A stretch of 64,000 nt of DNA from Pseudomonas denitrificans (nom. rej.) (GCF_008807415.1 NZ_CP043626.1:6548501-6612500), one strand, 5' to 3'; numbered from the stretch's first letter, positions 20,394 through 29,861 are shown. A program made the numbers and translations. The notes: generated by a model not told the origin, from the sequence alone.

Positions 20394-20777
20394 ATGTTCG
20401 CCGAAATCGACAGTTCAATCACCGAGCGCTGGTATCGCCTGGGCACGCGTATCCGCTGTGCGCTGGAGCCGAACGAGCCGCGCCTGGTCGAGCAGTATCT
20501 CGGCGAAGCGCGCTACCTGGCGGCCTGGGAACCGGTGCCAGCCTGGCGTCTGTTCGAGAGGTGCTTCGGGCTGCTGCTCGACAGCAGCCGCGACATCGCG
20601 CTGCCCTGGCACTGGCGCGTGCTCTGCCTGGATCACGCCTATCTCCCGCTGCGTGAACTGCAACGCCTGGCGACTTCGACCGCCCAGCGCCAACGCCTGT
20701 GCCTGCTGGCCCGGCGCATGGCGCAGCAGGAGATGGCGCCTTCCCTGAGACTGCAAGAAGGAATCGAGAATGACTGA
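20394..20777 (+). CDS. fagA: Fur-associated protein FagA
   Basis: A 127-residue protein recognised by position and sequence as the Fur-associated gene that heads the iron-starvation operon of Pseudomonas. It has no signal peptide or membrane segment and is mostly amphipathic helix (VEQYLGEARYLAAWEPV, LPLRELQRLATSTAQRQRL). Its biochemical function is unknown. A Fur box sits immediately upstream. The 3' end overlaps fumC by 8 bases, so translation is probably coupled. Confidence 0.85.
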   Translation: MFAEIDSSITERWYRLGTRIRCALEPNEPRLVEQYLGEARYLAAWEPVPAWRLFERCFGLLLDSSRDIALPWHWRVLCLDHAYLPLRELQRLATSTAQRQRLCLLARRMAQQEMAPSLRLQEGIEND

Positions 20778-22146
20778 CAGCCGTATCGAACGCGACAGCA
20801 TGGGCGAACTGGAGGTGCCGGCTTCGGCGCTGTACGGCGCCCAGACGCAGCGGGCGGTGAACAACTTCCCGGTGAGCGGCCAGCGCATGCCGCGTCCGTT
20901 CATCCGCGCGCTGCTGCTGGCCAAGGCGGCCGCGGCACGCGCGAATGTCAGCCTGGAACAGCTGGACGCGGAGACCGGTGCAGCCATCGTCGCCGCCTGC
21001 GAAGAGCTGCTGGCCGGTGATCTGCAGCAGCATTTCCCGGTGGACGTGTTCCAGACCGGCTCGGGCACCAGTTCGAACATGAACGCCAACGAGGTGGTCG
21101 CGACCCTTGCCAGCCGCCGCCTCGGCAAGCCGGTCAATGCCAACGACCAGGTCAACTGTGGACAGAGCAGTAACGACATCATTCCCTCGACCATCCACAT
21201 CAGTGCGGCGCTGGAGGTCCACCAGCACCTGCTGCCCGCGCTGGACCACCTGCACGCCACCCTGGAGAAGAAGGCAAAGGCCGTTCACCAGCACGTCAAG
21301 ACCGGCCGGACCCACCTGATGGACGCCATGCCGGTGCGCCTGAGCCAGGTGCTCGGCGGCTGGGCCCAGCAGGTGCGCCAGGCATCTCAGGGTATCGAGG
21401 CGCAATTGCCGGCGCTGCAGCAGCTCGCCCAGGGCGGCACGGCGGTCGGTACCGGGGTGAACGCCCATCCGCAGTTCTCCGCGCGCTTCTGCGAGGAGCT
21501 CAATGGCCTGACCGGCCTGGTGTTCCGCCCTGGCGACGACTTCTTAGCGCTGATCGGCGCCCAGGACATCGCCGTAGCCACCTCCGGCCAACTCAAGGCC
21601 CTGGCCGTGGCGCTGATGAAGATCGCCAACGACTTGCGCTGGATGAACTCCGGGCCGCTGGCCGGCCTTGCCGAGATCGAGCTGGAGGCACTGCAGCCGG
21701 GATCTTCGATCATGCCGGGCAAGGTCAACCCGGTGATTCCGGAAGCCACCGCCATGGTCGCCGCCCAGGTGATGGGCAACGACACCACCATCGCGGTCGC
21801 CGGGCAGTCCGGCAACTTCGAGCTGAACGTGATGCTGCCGGTGATCGCTGACAACCTGCTGCACAGCATCCATCTGCTGGCCAACGTCAGCCGCCTGCTG
21901 GCGGACAAGGCCATCGCCAGCTTCAAAGTCAATGAGGCGAGCCTGCGCGAGGCGCTATCGCGCAACCCGATCCTGGTCACCGCGCTGAACCCGATCATCG
22001 GCTACCAGAAGGCCGCGGAGATCGCCAAGCAGGCTTATCGCGAGGGTCGGCCGATCATCGACGTTGCGCTGGAGAACACTGACCTGGACCGCGCCCGCCT
22101 CGAGCAACTGCTCGATCCCGAGAGGCTCACCGCCGGCGGACTCTGA
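20770..22146 (+). CDS. fumC: Fumarate hydratase, class II (iron-independent)
   Basis: A 458-residue fumarase C that interconverts fumarate and malate in the TCA cycle without an iron-sulfur cluster. The signature SSIMPGKVNPV lies near residues 315-325. TGSGTSSNMNANEV and CGQSSNDIIPS form the active-site loops, with KTGRTHLMDAMPV between them. Being in a Fur-repressed operon it would substitute for Fe-S fumarase in iron starvation (the FumC1 role in P. aeruginosa). The ATG at 20770 has AAGGAA upstream and overlaps fagA. Confidence 0.96.
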   Translation: MTDSRIERDSMGELEVPASALYGAQTQRAVNNFPVSGQRMPRPFIRALLLAKAAAARANVSLEQLDAETGAAIVAACEELLAGDLQQHFPVDVFQTGSGTSSNMNANEVVATLASRRLGKPVNANDQVNCGQSSNDIIPSTIHISAALEVHQHLLPALDHLHATLEKKAKAVHQHVKTGRTHLMDAMPVRLSQVLGGWAQQVRQASQGIEAQLPALQQLAQGGTAVGTGVNAHPQFSARFCEELNGLTGLVFRPGDDFLALIGAQDIAVATSGQLKALAVALMKIANDLRWMNSGPLAGLAEIELEALQPGSSIMPGKVNPVIPEATAMVAAQVMGNDTTIAVAGQSGNFELNVMLPVIADNLLHSIHLLANVSRLLADKAIASFKVNEASLREALSRNPILVTALNPIIGYQKAAEIAKQAYREGRPIIDVALENTDLDRARLEQLLDPERLTAGGL

Positions 22147-22175
22147 GTCCGCCCCACCCGCTGGAGGAACCTGCC

Positions 22176-22625
22176 ATGCGTCATTGGCAACGCACCATCG
22201 AACTGGGCAACCGCTGCTTCATTCGTCAGGAATTGATCGATGCCCGTGAGCACTACCTCCACGCTCTGGCGCTGGCACAGGTGCTGCTGGATCGCTGGCA
22301 CGACGCCGAGGAGGCGGTGATGGCCTTCGTCATCTCGCACCACAACCTCGGCGACCTGCACTTGCAGCTGGGCCAGCCGGAAGAGACCGCCGAGTACCTC
22401 TGCGCCTGCCACGAGCGCCTGCTGGCGCTGGGTGAGGACCTGCGCAAATGCTCGGATCTGCGTGCGGCGGCGGTGCAGCACAGCCGCCGTACCTACGTCG
22501 AGCTGCTCAACTTCATCGGCGAACACGGCACCTACCCGCGCACCCAGCGCCTGCTGCGCCGCCAGGGTGCGGTGGAGCTGCGCCCGGGGCTGTTCACTGC
22601 CGTGCATTCGATGCGTTACCACTAG
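22176..22625 (+). CDS. Uncharacterised small TPR-like protein of the sodA operon
   Basis: A 149-residue cytoplasmic protein without a recognised function, in the position of the open frame usually found between fumC and sodA (PA4469 type). The helical repeat around residues 15-85 (REHYLHALALAQVLLDRW; HHNLGDLHLQLGQPEETAEYL) looks like two TPR motifs, suggesting a protein-binding role. The cluster HH and CACHER is a possible metal site but not a known motif. The ATG at 22176 has GGAGGAAC upstream. Its stop lies inside the first copy of a triplicated 18-19 bp repeat. Confidence 0.75.
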   Translation: MRHWQRTIELGNRCFIRQELIDAREHYLHALALAQVLLDRWHDAEEAVMAFVISHHNLGDLHLQLGQPEETAEYLCACHERLLALGEDLRKCSDLRAAAVQHSRRTYVELLNFIGEHGTYPRTQRLLRRQGAVELRPGLFTAVHSMRYH

Positions 22626-22663
22626 TCGATGCGCTACCGCTGAGTCGAAGCGCTCCCACTGAA
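22608..22663 (+). repeat. Three imperfect tandem copies of an 18-19 bp unit
   Basis: Copies at 22608-22625, 22626-22644 and 22645-22663 share the pattern TCGAxGCGxTxCCxCTxAG. The first copy encodes the last residues and stop of the upstream gene; the other two fill the gap to sodA, ending just before its ribosome site. Confidence 0.6.
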
Positions 22664-22676
22664 AGAAGGTTTGAAG

Positions 22677-23303
22677 ATGCCTCACGTCCTGCCTGCCTTG
22701 CCCTATGCCTACGCTGCGCTGGAGCCGCACATCGATGCGCAGACCATGGAAATCCACCACAGCAAGCACCACCAGACCTACATCAACAACCTCAACGCCG
22801 CGCTGGAAGGCACCGCGTTCGCCGAAGTGCCGGTGGAGCAACTGCTGCAGCAGCTCGACAGTCTCCCCGCCGCCCTGCGCGGGCCAGTGATCAACAACGG
22901 CGGCGGCCACGCCAACCATTCACTGTTCTGGACCGTGATGGCGCCGGATGGCGGTGGCCAGCCGCAGGGAGAGCTGCGCCAGGCGATAGACGCTGAACTG
23001 GGCGGCTACGACGCCTTCTGCCAGGCCTTTACCAAGGCGGCGCTGACTCGCTTCGGCAGCGGCTGGGCGTGGCTGAGCGTCGATCCGCAGGGGCGGCTGG
23101 TCGTCGAGAGCAGTGGAAACCAGGACAGCCCGCTGATGCAGGGCAACCTGCCGATCCTCGGCCTGGATGTCTGGGAGCACGCCTATTACCTGCGCTACCA
23201 GAACCGCCGACCGGAATACATTGCGGCCTTCTACAACGTGGTCGCCTGGCCGGAGGTGCTGCGCCGTTACCGTGTGGCGCAGCAGGCACGAGGCAAAGGA
23301 TGA
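22677..23303 (+). CDS. sodA: Superoxide dismutase (Mn)
   Basis: A 208-residue manganese superoxide dismutase (called sodM/sodA in P. aeruginosa). Metal ligands are H27 in [12 protein letters not shown], the second His of [10 protein letters not shown], and the Asp and His of [11 protein letters not shown]. The Gln in GNQDSPLM and overall sequence indicate the Mn rather than the Fe type. The start is ATG 22677, 7 bases after AAGAAGG; the TTG at 22671 is too close to that site. Under iron limitation it replaces Fe-SOD, in keeping with its Fur-controlled operon. Confidence 0.96.
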   Translation: MPHVLPALPYAYAALEPHIDAQTMEIHHSKHHQTYINNLNAALEGTAFAEVPVEQLLQQLDSLPAALRGPVINNGGGHANHSLFWTVMAPDGGGQPQGELRQAIDAELGGYDAFCQAFTKAALTRFGSGWAWLSVDPQGRLVVESSGNQDSPLMQGNLPILGLDVWEHAYYLRYQNRRPEYIAAFYNVVAWPEVLRRYRVAQQARGKG

Positions 23304-23319
23304 AACCGAAGGCGGCAGC

Positions 23320-24219
23320 ATGCGTCTGATCGTGCAGAGTCTGCGTGAAAGCGGAGGACGCAATTTGCGTTGGTTGCTGGGACTGAGCATCGTCCTCGGC
23401 GGCGGTGTACTCGTGGTCCAGCACCTGATGGAGCTGGCGCGGCTGCAGCTTTCCCCACCGATGTACCTGGCCCTGCATGGCGGCATGCTCTGCGCGCTCG
23501 GGACGGCCCTGGGCGCTCTGCCGGTGTTGCTGGTGCGCAGTATGCCGGCGCGTATCGCCGACACCATGCTTGGCTTCGGCGCCGGGGTCATGCTGGCCGC
23601 CACGGCCTTCTCCCTGCTGCTGCCGGCGCTGGAGGCGGCGGAAGCTTCCGGTCGTCCGACCTGGCTGGCCTCGCTGCTGGTCAGTCTTGGCCTGGCGCTG
23701 GGCGCCTTCGGTCTGGCGGTGTTCGGTCGGGTGCTCGAAGACGCCCAGGCGAATATCCAGGGCGCGGCTGAAGGCAAGGTGCCCGCGCGCATCCTGCTGT
23801 TCGTCGCCGCCATCGTTCTGCACAACATTCCCGAAGGCATGGCCGTAGGGGTTGCCGCCGGCGGAGAGGTGCAGGGCGCAAGCGGTCTGGCGCTGGGGAT
23901 CGCGCTGCAGGATGTGCCCGAAGGGCTGGCTATCGCGCTGGTGCTGGCCGGGGCGGGCGTTTCGCGGGGCAAGGCGGCGCTGGCGGGTGCGGCTTCCGGG
24001 CTGGTGGAGCCGCTGTTCGCGGTGCTCTGTGCCTGGCTGATCGGTATCTCGCGGATGTTCCTGCCCTGGGGGCTGGCCGCGGCGGCGGGCGCGATGCTTT
24101 ACGTGGTCGTGCGCGAGATCATTCCCGAATCCCAGCGGCGCGGCCACGCGGCGCAGGCCACGCAGGGGCTGATCATCGGTTTCTGTCTGATGATGGTACT
24201 GGATACTTCGCTGGGCTGA
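23320..24219 (+). CDS. ZIP-family divalent metal transporter
   Basis: A 299-residue inner-membrane protein with about eight hydrophobic segments. The paired ZIP metal-site helices are clear: HNIPEGMAVGVAAG and QDVPEGLAIALVL. The start is ATG 23320 (MRLIVQSLRESGG), 16 bases after the sodA stop; the longer open frame is antisense-like sequence inside sodA. Its place directly after Mn-SOD in an iron-starvation operon suggests manganese or zinc movement, but metal and direction cannot be read from sequence. It converges on ptsO with a 12-base gap. Confidence 0.88.
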   Translation: MRLIVQSLRESGGRNLRWLLGLSIVLGGGVLVVQHLMELARLQLSPPMYLALHGGMLCALGTALGALPVLLVRSMPARIADTMLGFGAGVMLAATAFSLLLPALEAAEASGRPTWLASLLVSLGLALGAFGLAVFGRVLEDAQANIQGAAEGKVPARILLFVAAIVLHNIPEGMAVGVAAGGEVQGASGLALGIALQDVPEGLAIALVLAGAGVSRGKAALAGAASGLVEPLFAVLCAWLIGISRMFLPWGLAAAAGAMLYVVVREIIPESQRRGHAAQATQGLIIGFCLMMVLDTSLG

Positions 24220-24231
24220 TGGCCCTGCGCG

Positions 24232-24504
24232 TCACTCGCCTTCGTCGAAGTAGTTGTTGATCAGGTCAACCAGCGCCTTGATCGCTTCGTCTTCCTGCTC
24301 ACCTTCGGCGGCGAGGTGCAGATTGGTGCCCTTGCCGGCGGCCAGCATCATCACGGCCATGATGCTCTTGCCGTCCACCGTACTCTCCGGGTTGCGGCCC
24401 ACGCGAACCTGGCAGGGGAACCGCCCTGCGACGCCGACGAATTTGGCCGCCGCGCGGGCGTGCAGGCCAAGCTTGTTGATGATGGTGACTTCGAGGGCGG
24501 GCAT
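24232..24504 (-). CDS. ptsO: Nitrogen-PTS phosphocarrier NPr (HPr-like)
   Basis: A 90-residue HPr-fold protein. The phosphorylatable His is H15 in NKLGLHARAAAKF, and the second half has DGKSIMAVMMLAAGKG. Together with PtsP and PtsN it forms the regulatory nitrogen PTS, which carries no sugar. It is the last gene of the rpoN-hpf-ptsN-rapZ-ptsO run. The ribosome site is weak, suggesting readthrough or coupled expression from rapZ, 34 bases upstream. Confidence 0.93.
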   Translation of the reverse strand: MPALEVTIINKLGLHARAAAKFVGVAGRFPCQVRVGRNPESTVDGKSIMAVMMLAAGKGTNLHLAAEGEQEDEAIKALVDLINNYFDEGE

Positions 24505-24538
24505 CGCGAGGGGCTGTCCTTTTGTTGTCTGTCGCTGC

Positions 24539-25396
24539 TTAGCTCAGGTCGCGGTGGCGAATCTGTACGTTGGTGAGGGTTTCCTTGAGGGCCTGACCAA
24601 TGCGCTCGGCAATGTAGGTCGAGCGGTGCTGGCCACCGGTGCAGCCGATGGCGATGGTCACGTAGGCCCGGTTGCTCGCGGCGAAGCGCGGCAGCCATTT
24701 GTTCAGGTAGGCGAGGATATCCTGGTACATCTCCTCGACGTCCGGTTGCGCCGCCAGGTACTCCTGGACTTCCGTTTCCAGCCCGGTGTGCTCGCGCAGT
24801 TCGGGTTTCCAGTACGGATTGGGCAGGCAGCGCACGTCGAACACCAGGTCCGCGTCCACTGGCATGCCGCGCTTGAAGCCGAATGATTCGACCAGGAAGG
24901 CGGTGCCCAGTTCGGGCTTGTTCAGCAGGCGCAGCTTGAGCACGTCGCGCAGCTGGTAGAGGTTCAGGTTGGTGGTGTTGAGCTTGAGATCGGCCAGGTC
25001 GGCGATCGGCGCCAGCAGGTTTGACTCGTCGCTGATGGCCTCGGCCAGGGAGCGAGTGTCGGTGGTCAACGGGTGGCGTCGGCGAGTCTCGGAGAAGCGT
25101 TTGAGCAGCGTCTCATCATCGGCATCGAGGTACAGCACGTCGCACTGGATGTGCTTGTCTCGGGCTTCCTGCAGCAGCTCGGGGAAGCGCTGCAGCTGGC
25201 TGGGCAGGTTGCGCGCGTCGATGGAGACGGCGACCTGCGGATGCAGCAGCTCGGTGTGCAGCAGTGCGCGCTGGGCCAGGTCAGGGAGGAGGCTGGCCGG
25301 CAGGTTGTCGATGCAGTAGAAGCCGTTGTCCTCGAGCACGTTGAGCGCGGTGCTCTTGCCCGAGCCGGATCTCCCACTGATGATGATCAGGCGCAT
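24539..25396 (-). CDS. rapZ: RNase adapter RapZ
   Basis: A 285-residue P-loop protein. Walker A is GRSGSGKS at residues 8-15, preceded by MRLIIIS. The C-terminal domain has the conserved [11 protein letters not shown] and [16 protein letters not shown] motifs used for ligand and RNA binding. In enterobacteria RapZ directs RNase E to the GlmZ small RNA to control glucosamine-6-phosphate synthesis; the Pseudomonas role is less defined. It starts 2 bases after ptsN. Confidence 0.94.
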   Translation of the reverse strand: MRLIIISGRSGSGKSTALNVLEDNGFYCIDNLPASLLPDLAQRALLHTELLHPQVAVSIDARNLPSQLQRFPELLQEARDKHIQCDVLYLDADDETLLKRFSETRRRHPLTTDTRSLAEAISDESNLLAPIADLADLKLNTTNLNLYQLRDVLKLRLLNKPELGTAFLVESFGFKRGMPVDADLVFDVRCLPNPYWKPELREHTGLETEVQEYLAAQPDVEEMYQDILAYLNKWLPRFAASNRAYVTIAIGCTGGQHRSTYIAERIGQALKETLTNVQIRHRDLS

Positions 25397-25398
25397 GA

Positions 25399-25866
25399 TC
25401 AGTGCCCGTTGTTCTGGAAGTCCACGACGATCCGGTACAGGTCCTCGCCGTTGGCGGCGTGACGCAGGCGGTCGCGGACGTCGGAGCGGTCGAGCATGGA
25501 GGCGATCTGCCGCAGCAGTTCCAGGTGCTCCTCGGTGGCCGCTTCCGGCACCAGCAGCACGAACACCAGGTCGACCGGCGCGCCGTCGAGGGCGTCGAAG
25601 TCTACCGGGTGATCCAGGTGCAGGATGGCGCTGATGGGCGACTGGCAGCCGGGGAGGCGGCAGTGCGGAATGGCGATGCCATTGCCGAAGCCGGTGGAGC
25701 CCAGGCGTTCCCGGGCCACCAGGCTGTCGAAGATGTCTTGGGAATCGAAACCCGGCAGCTCGCGAGCCACCAGGTTGGCGATTTGTTCGAGGACACGTTT
25801 CTTGCTGCCGCCCGGCACGTTCACGAGGGAACGGCCGGGGGTCAGGATTTGCTCAAGTCGGATCAT
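25399..25866 (-). CDS. ptsN: Nitrogen regulatory EIIA protein PtsN
   Basis: A 155-residue EIIA-Ntr. The active His is H68 in [10 protein letters not shown], and the fold is completed by [15 protein letters not shown] and [15 protein letters not shown]. It accepts phosphate from NPr and regulates potassium uptake, sigma-54 related and metabolic targets by protein binding. It is encoded 9 bases after hpf, in the standard rpoN downstream cluster. Confidence 0.95.
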   Translation of the reverse strand: MIRLEQILTPGRSLVNVPGGSKKRVLEQIANLVARELPGFDSQDIFDSLVARERLGSTGFGNGIAIPHCRLPGCQSPISAILHLDHPVDFDALDGAPVDLVFVLLVPEAATEEHLELLRQIASMLDRSDVRDRLRHAANGEDLYRIVVDFQNNGH

Positions 25867-25875
25867 AGGGAGGGG

Positions 25876-26184
25876 TTAACGGACACCAACACCTTGCTGG
25901 CGTTCGAGGTATTTTTCCTTGTGCTTGATCAGTTGGCGGTCGAGCTTGTCGGTGAGCAGGTCGATGGCCGCGTACATGTCTTCATGTTCCGCGCAGGCCA
26001 CCACTTCGCCACCGGCGATGTGGAGGGTGGCTTCAATTTTCTGCTTCAGCTTCTCGACCTCCATGATGACCTGAACATTGGTGATCTTGTCGAAGTGGCG
26101 CTCCAGTCGGCCAAGTTTCTCGCCGACATAGTCGCGCAGGGCGTCGGTCACATCCAGTTGATGTCCACTGATGTTGACTTGCAT
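25876..26184 (-). CDS. hpf: Ribosome hibernation promoting factor (short form)
   Basis: A 102-residue protein of the HPF/RaiA family (MQVNISGHQLDVTDALRDYV; KLKQKIEATLHIAGGEVVACAE; DMYAAIDLLTDKLDRQL). The short length indicates the form that makes 100S dimers with RMF. It follows rpoN by 78 bases, where it is usually cotranscribed. Confidence 0.95.
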   Translation of the reverse strand: MQVNISGHQLDVTDALRDYVGEKLGRLERHFDKITNVQVIMEVEKLKQKIEATLHIAGGEVVACAEHEDMYAAIDLLTDKLDRQLIKHKEKYLERQQGVGVR

Positions 26185-26262
26185 ACCGCTTTCTCCTTGT
26201 TGCCCGTGTGTAAGTGGCAGGTTATGGGGCCTGCCGCCGGAACACCTTGGCGTGGATCAACG

Positions 26263-27765
26263 TCACACCAGCCGCTTGCGCTCGCTCGAGGGAGAGATTC
26301 CTAGGGACTCCCGGTACTTGGCGACGGTACGACGTGCCACTTGAATGCCCTGTGCCTCCAGTAAACCAGCGATCTTGCTGTCACTCAATGGCTTTTTCGG
26401 ACTTTCCGCCGCGACCAGTTTCTTGATGATGGCGCGAATCGCGGTGGACGAGCACTCGCCGCCTTCGGAGGTGCTGACGTGGCTGGAGAAGAAGTACTTC
26501 AGCTCGAAGATGCCACGCGGCGTGTGCATGAATTTCTGCGTGGTGACGCGGGAGATGGTCGACTCGTGCATGCCCACCGCCTCGGCGATGTCGTGCAGAA
26601 CCAGTGGCTTCATCGCTTCCTCGCCATACTCGAGGAAGCCGCGCTGGTGCTCGACGATCTGGGTCGCCACCTTCATCAGCGTCTCGTTGCGGCTCTGCAG
26701 GCTCTTGATGAACCAGCGCGCTTCCTGCAACTGGTTGCGCATGAAAGTGTTGTCGGCGCTGGAGTCGGCGCGGCGCACGAGGCCCGCGTACTGCGAGTTC
26801 ACGCGCAGGCGCGGCACCGCTTCCTGGTTCAGCTCCACCAGCCAGCGGTCGTTGTTCTTCCGCACGATGACATCCGGAACGACGTATTCGGCCTCGCCGG
26901 ATTCGATCTGCGAGCCGGGACGCGGGTGCAGCGACTGGATCAGCTCGATGGTCTCGCGCAGCTCGTCTTCCTTGAGCTTCATGCGGCGCATCAGCTGGCT
27001 GTAGTCGCGGCTGCCAAGGAGGTCCAGGTGATCGCTGACCAGACGGATGGCCTCGGCCAGCAGGTAGGTCTTGGTCGGCATCTGGCGCAGCTGCAGCAGC
27101 AGGCACTCGCGCAGGTTGCGCGCACCGACACCGGCGGGTTCGAGCTGCTGCACGCGGCGCAGGACGACTTCCACTTCATCCATCTCCACGCCCAGTTCCG
27201 GGTCGATGGAGGCGAGGATGTCGTCGAGGGATTCGTCGAGGTAACCGTCATCGGTGATGCCGTCGATGATGCTCAGGGCGATCAGGCGGTCGGTATCGGA
27301 CATCGGCAGGAGGTTGAGTTGCCACAGCAGATGGCTCTGCAGGCTTTCGCCGGCGGAGGTGCGGGACGTGAAGTCCCACTCGTCGTCATCGTTGCTGGGC
27401 AGGCTGCTGGCGCTGGTCTGGTAGATGTCTTCCCAGGCGGTGTCGACCGGCAGCTCATTGGGGATGCGCTCGGCCCACTGGTCCTCGTCGAGGCTGTCGG
27501 CGTTGGGCGTGGTGCTTTCCTGGAAGTTGTCCTGGGAGCTGCTGCTGGTGCCGTTGGCGCCCGACTCGGCACCGTCCGCCATGGGATCGCTGTTGTCGAA
27601 GTCCTCGCCTTCTTCCTGGCGCTCCAGCATCGGGTTGGACTCCAGGGCTTCCTGGATTTCCTGTTGGAGGTCCAGCGTGGAGAGCTGGAGCAGTCGGATG
27701 GCCTGTTGCAGCTGCGGAGTCATCGTCAGCTGCTGGCCCATCTTGAGGACTAGCGATGGTTTCAT
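26263..27765 (-). CDS. rpoN: RNA polymerase sigma-54 factor
   Basis: A 500-residue sigma-54. Region I is Gln/Leu-rich ([21 protein letters not shown]) and region II is acidic. The core-binding and HTH regions follow, with [16 protein letters not shown]. The RpoN box [10 protein letters not shown] is at residues 477-486. It directs transcription from -24/-12 promoters with AAA+ activators, for nitrogen use, motility and more. Downstream hpf-ptsN-rapZ-ptsO form the conserved rpoN cluster. The 268-bp gap before it (27766-28033) shows no gene. Confidence 0.97.
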   Translation of the reverse strand: MKPSLVLKMGQQLTMTPQLQQAIRLLQLSTLDLQQEIQEALESNPMLERQEEGEDFDNSDPMADGAESGANGTSSSSQDNFQESTTPNADSLDEDQWAERIPNELPVDTAWEDIYQTSASSLPSNDDDEWDFTSRTSAGESLQSHLLWQLNLLPMSDTDRLIALSIIDGITDDGYLDESLDDILASIDPELGVEMDEVEVVLRRVQQLEPAGVGARNLRECLLLQLRQMPTKTYLLAEAIRLVSDHLDLLGSRDYSQLMRRMKLKEDELRETIELIQSLHPRPGSQIESGEAEYVVPDVIVRKNNDRWLVELNQEAVPRLRVNSQYAGLVRRADSSADNTFMRNQLQEARWFIKSLQSRNETLMKVATQIVEHQRGFLEYGEEAMKPLVLHDIAEAVGMHESTISRVTTQKFMHTPRGIFELKYFFSSHVSTSEGGECSSTAIRAIIKKLVAAESPKKPLSDSKIAGLLEAQGIQVARRTVAKYRESLGISPSSERKRLV

Positions 27766-28033
27766 GGCTGGAACTAGGCACCTTGTTCGCTGGCGCGAAG
27801 CGCGCCATATCCACGACTACGGACACCGGGGTGCCGCGAGGAAGCAAATTATATGCCTGAGTTTGGACGCTTTGCCTAGGGGCTGTCGACCTTTCGTTAC
27901 AACCCGGTTGCGCCGGGGCAGCCCAGGCAGCCGGGTACGTCGCGGAACGGTCGGCGAGCCGCGCCACGCTAGGGGGAGAGGTGGAGCTGCTGCGCCCTGG
28001 AAAGGGCGCGGCACAGGGCCTTGGAGACTGGCC

Positions 28034-28759
28034 TTAGAGGCGGAACTCGTGGCCCAGGTAGACTTCCTTCACCAGGTCGTTGGCGAGGATACTCTCGGCA
28101 CTGCCTTCGGCGATCAACTGACCGTCGTTGACGATGTACGCCGTTTCGCAGATATCCAGGGTCTCGCGGACGTTGTGGTCGGTGATCAGTACACCGATGC
28201 CCTTGGCCTTGAGGTGGTGGATAATCTGCTTGATGTCGCCCACGGAGATCGGGTCGACGCCGGCGAAGGGTTCGTCGAGCAGGATGAACTTCGGCGAACT
28301 GGCCAGGGCGCGGGCGATTTCCACGCGGCGACGTTCACCGCCGGACAGGCTCATGCCGAGGTTGTCGCGGATGTGGTGGATGTGGAACTCCTCGAGCAGG
28401 CCTTCCAGGGCTTCCTGGCGGCCGGCGCGATCGAGGTCGGTGCGGGTCTCGAGGATCGCGCCGATGTTGTCCGCCACCGACAGCTTGCGGAAGATCGAAG
28501 CTTCCTGCGGCAGGTAGCCGATACCGGCGCGGGCGCGGCCGTGCATGGGCAGGTGGGTGACATCCTGCTCGTCGATGCGCACGACGCCCTGATCGGCACG
28601 GACCAGGCCGACGATCATGTAGAAGCAGGTGGTCTTGCCCGCTCCGTTGGGGCCGAGCAGGCCGACGATCTGCCCGCTCTCGATGCTCATGCTGACGTCG
28701 CGGACGACTTGCCGGCTCTTGTAGCTCTTGGCGAGGTGCTGGGCGGTTAGCGTAGCCAT
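28034..28759 (-). CDS. lptB: LPS export ABC transporter ATPase LptB
   Basis: A 241-residue ABC ATPase. Walker [11 protein letters not shown]-loop LPQEASIF, signature [15 protein letters not shown], Walker [14 protein letters not shown] and switch DHNVRET are all present. It powers LptFG extraction of LPS from the inner membrane into the LptC-LptA bridge. Its ATG overlaps the lptA TAA by one base. Confidence 0.97.
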   Translation of the reverse strand: MATLTAQHLAKSYKSRQVVRDVSMSIESGQIVGLLGPNGAGKTTCFYMIVGLVRADQGVVRIDEQDVTHLPMHGRARAGIGYLPQEASIFRKLSVADNIGAILETRTDLDRAGRQEALEGLLEEFHIHHIRDNLGMSLSGGERRRVEIARALASSPKFILLDEPFAGVDPISVGDIKQIIHHLKAKGIGVLITDHNVRETLDICETAYIVNDGQLIAEGSAESILANDLVKEVYLGHEFRL

Positions 28760-29294
28760 TACTGCGCTTGATCCTGCTTTTTCTTGGGCTGGATGACCAT
28801 GTCGATACGCGGGCGCGGCGTGGTCACCTGGGAGCCGGTGGCGCGGCCTGCGTTGACGATCTGGCGCTGGGTGTCATAGACGATCTTCTCGCCTTCGAAG
28901 GTGTTGCCTTCCTGGATCACCTTGGCCTGGTCGATCAGAACGACGCGGTTCTGCGAGACGAAGTACTGGATGGTCAGGCCGTAGGCCTGGGTGATCTGCT
29001 TGTCCGGCGCCGGCTTCTGTTCGAAGTAGGCGGGCTTGCCGACCGAGGTGACGACTTCGATCTCGCCGTCCTTGTTCTGCTTGAGCGTAACGGTGTTGCC
29101 AGTCAGCTTCATGCTGCCCTGGGTTACCACCACGTCGCCGCGATACACGGCCACGCCCTGCTTGTCATCCAGTTCGGCGCTGTCGGCCTGGACGCGGATC
29201 GGCTGTTCCCGGTCGGTGGGAAGAGCCCAGGCGGCAGAGCTGCCGATGGCGGCGGCGAGGCTGAAAAGAAGGGGAGGGTGTTAACGAGCCTCAT
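28759..29294 (-). CDS. lptA: LPS transport periplasmic protein LptA, frame broken in signal peptide
   Basis: The mature part is an intact OstA-fold LptA ([23 protein letters not shown] ... [19 protein letters not shown]), which forms the periplasmic bridge for LPS. The expected start, ATG at 29294 (reading MRLVNTLP, overlapping lptC by 14 bases), is in another frame. A single-base shift near the CCCC/TTCTTTT run (about 29264-29274) would join it to [22 protein letters not shown], a normal signal peptide. With one added base the gene would encode 178 residues. The only in-frame ordinary start is GTG 29154, which would remove the signal peptide. Because LptA is expected to be essential, a sequence or assembly error is the likeliest cause. 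Confidence 0.85.
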
Positions 29295-29853
29295 GCTGAC
29301 CTCTTACGTTGGACAGCAGGAGCATCCGGCTGTCTTTCAGATACGCTTTCATGCCAACTGCCGTGGTTACACCGTTGGGTTCGGTGATCTTCACGGGCTG
29401 GTCAGTTTGCGCATAGTCCTTGTCTGGGAACACCGTCATGCGCGAGGTGTTGAGCAGGAGCGTGCGCTGCTGCGCGTCAGTGCGCGCGACGCGCACATCG
29501 TCGATCAGCTCGACCTGCTTGCCTTCGGGGGCCACTTCGGCGTGAACGCTCTGGACGTGCCACGGCTGAGGCTCATTCTCCCGGTGGAAGTAGAGGTCGG
29601 GCGTGGTAACCAGGGTCACGTCGCTTGCTTTCAGGTGTTCGAGTTTGTCGGCGGTCATCTCGTAGGCGAGGGAGCCGTCGACGCGGTACTGAGTGCTCTT
29701 GGCATTCACCACGTAGAAGTCGATTGCGTCACTGGTCTGCGACTTGAGCTGGCGCTCGTTGAAGTCCAGGCGCACGTTCCAGTAATAGCCGAGGGCGATC
29801 AGCCCGATGGCGATCAGGGCGAACAACAGCTTTTGTTGGAATGTCTTGGGCAT
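29281..29853 (-). CDS. lptC: LPS export protein LptC
   Basis: A 190-residue protein with one N-terminal membrane helix (LLFALIAIGLIALGYYW) and a periplasmic OstA-like beta-jellyroll (YEMTADKLEHLKASDVTL, TLLLNTSRMTVFPDKDYAQTD). It links LptBFG to LptA. It follows kdsC by 8 bases, and its last codons contain the lptA start. Confidence 0.95.
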   Translation of the reverse strand: MPKTFQQKLLFALIAIGLIALGYYWNVRLDFNERQLKSQTSDAIDFYVVNAKSTQYRVDGSLAYEMTADKLEHLKASDVTLVTTPDLYFHRENEPQPWHVQSVHAEVAPEGKQVELIDDVRVARTDAQQRTLLLNTSRMTVFPDKDYAQTDQPVKITEPNGVTTAVGMKAYLKDSRMLLLSNVRGQHEAR

Positions 29854-29861
29854 GTTCGGCT

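Noticed and set aside
24220..24231. Terminator between the ZIP gene and ptsO.
   Set aside because: The converging genes are only 12 bases apart and no hairpin with a T-run is present.
27766..28033. Possible small gene or sRNA between lptB and rpoN.
   Set aside because: No open frame with a ribosome site and no promoter-terminator pair; probably only the rpoN promoter region.
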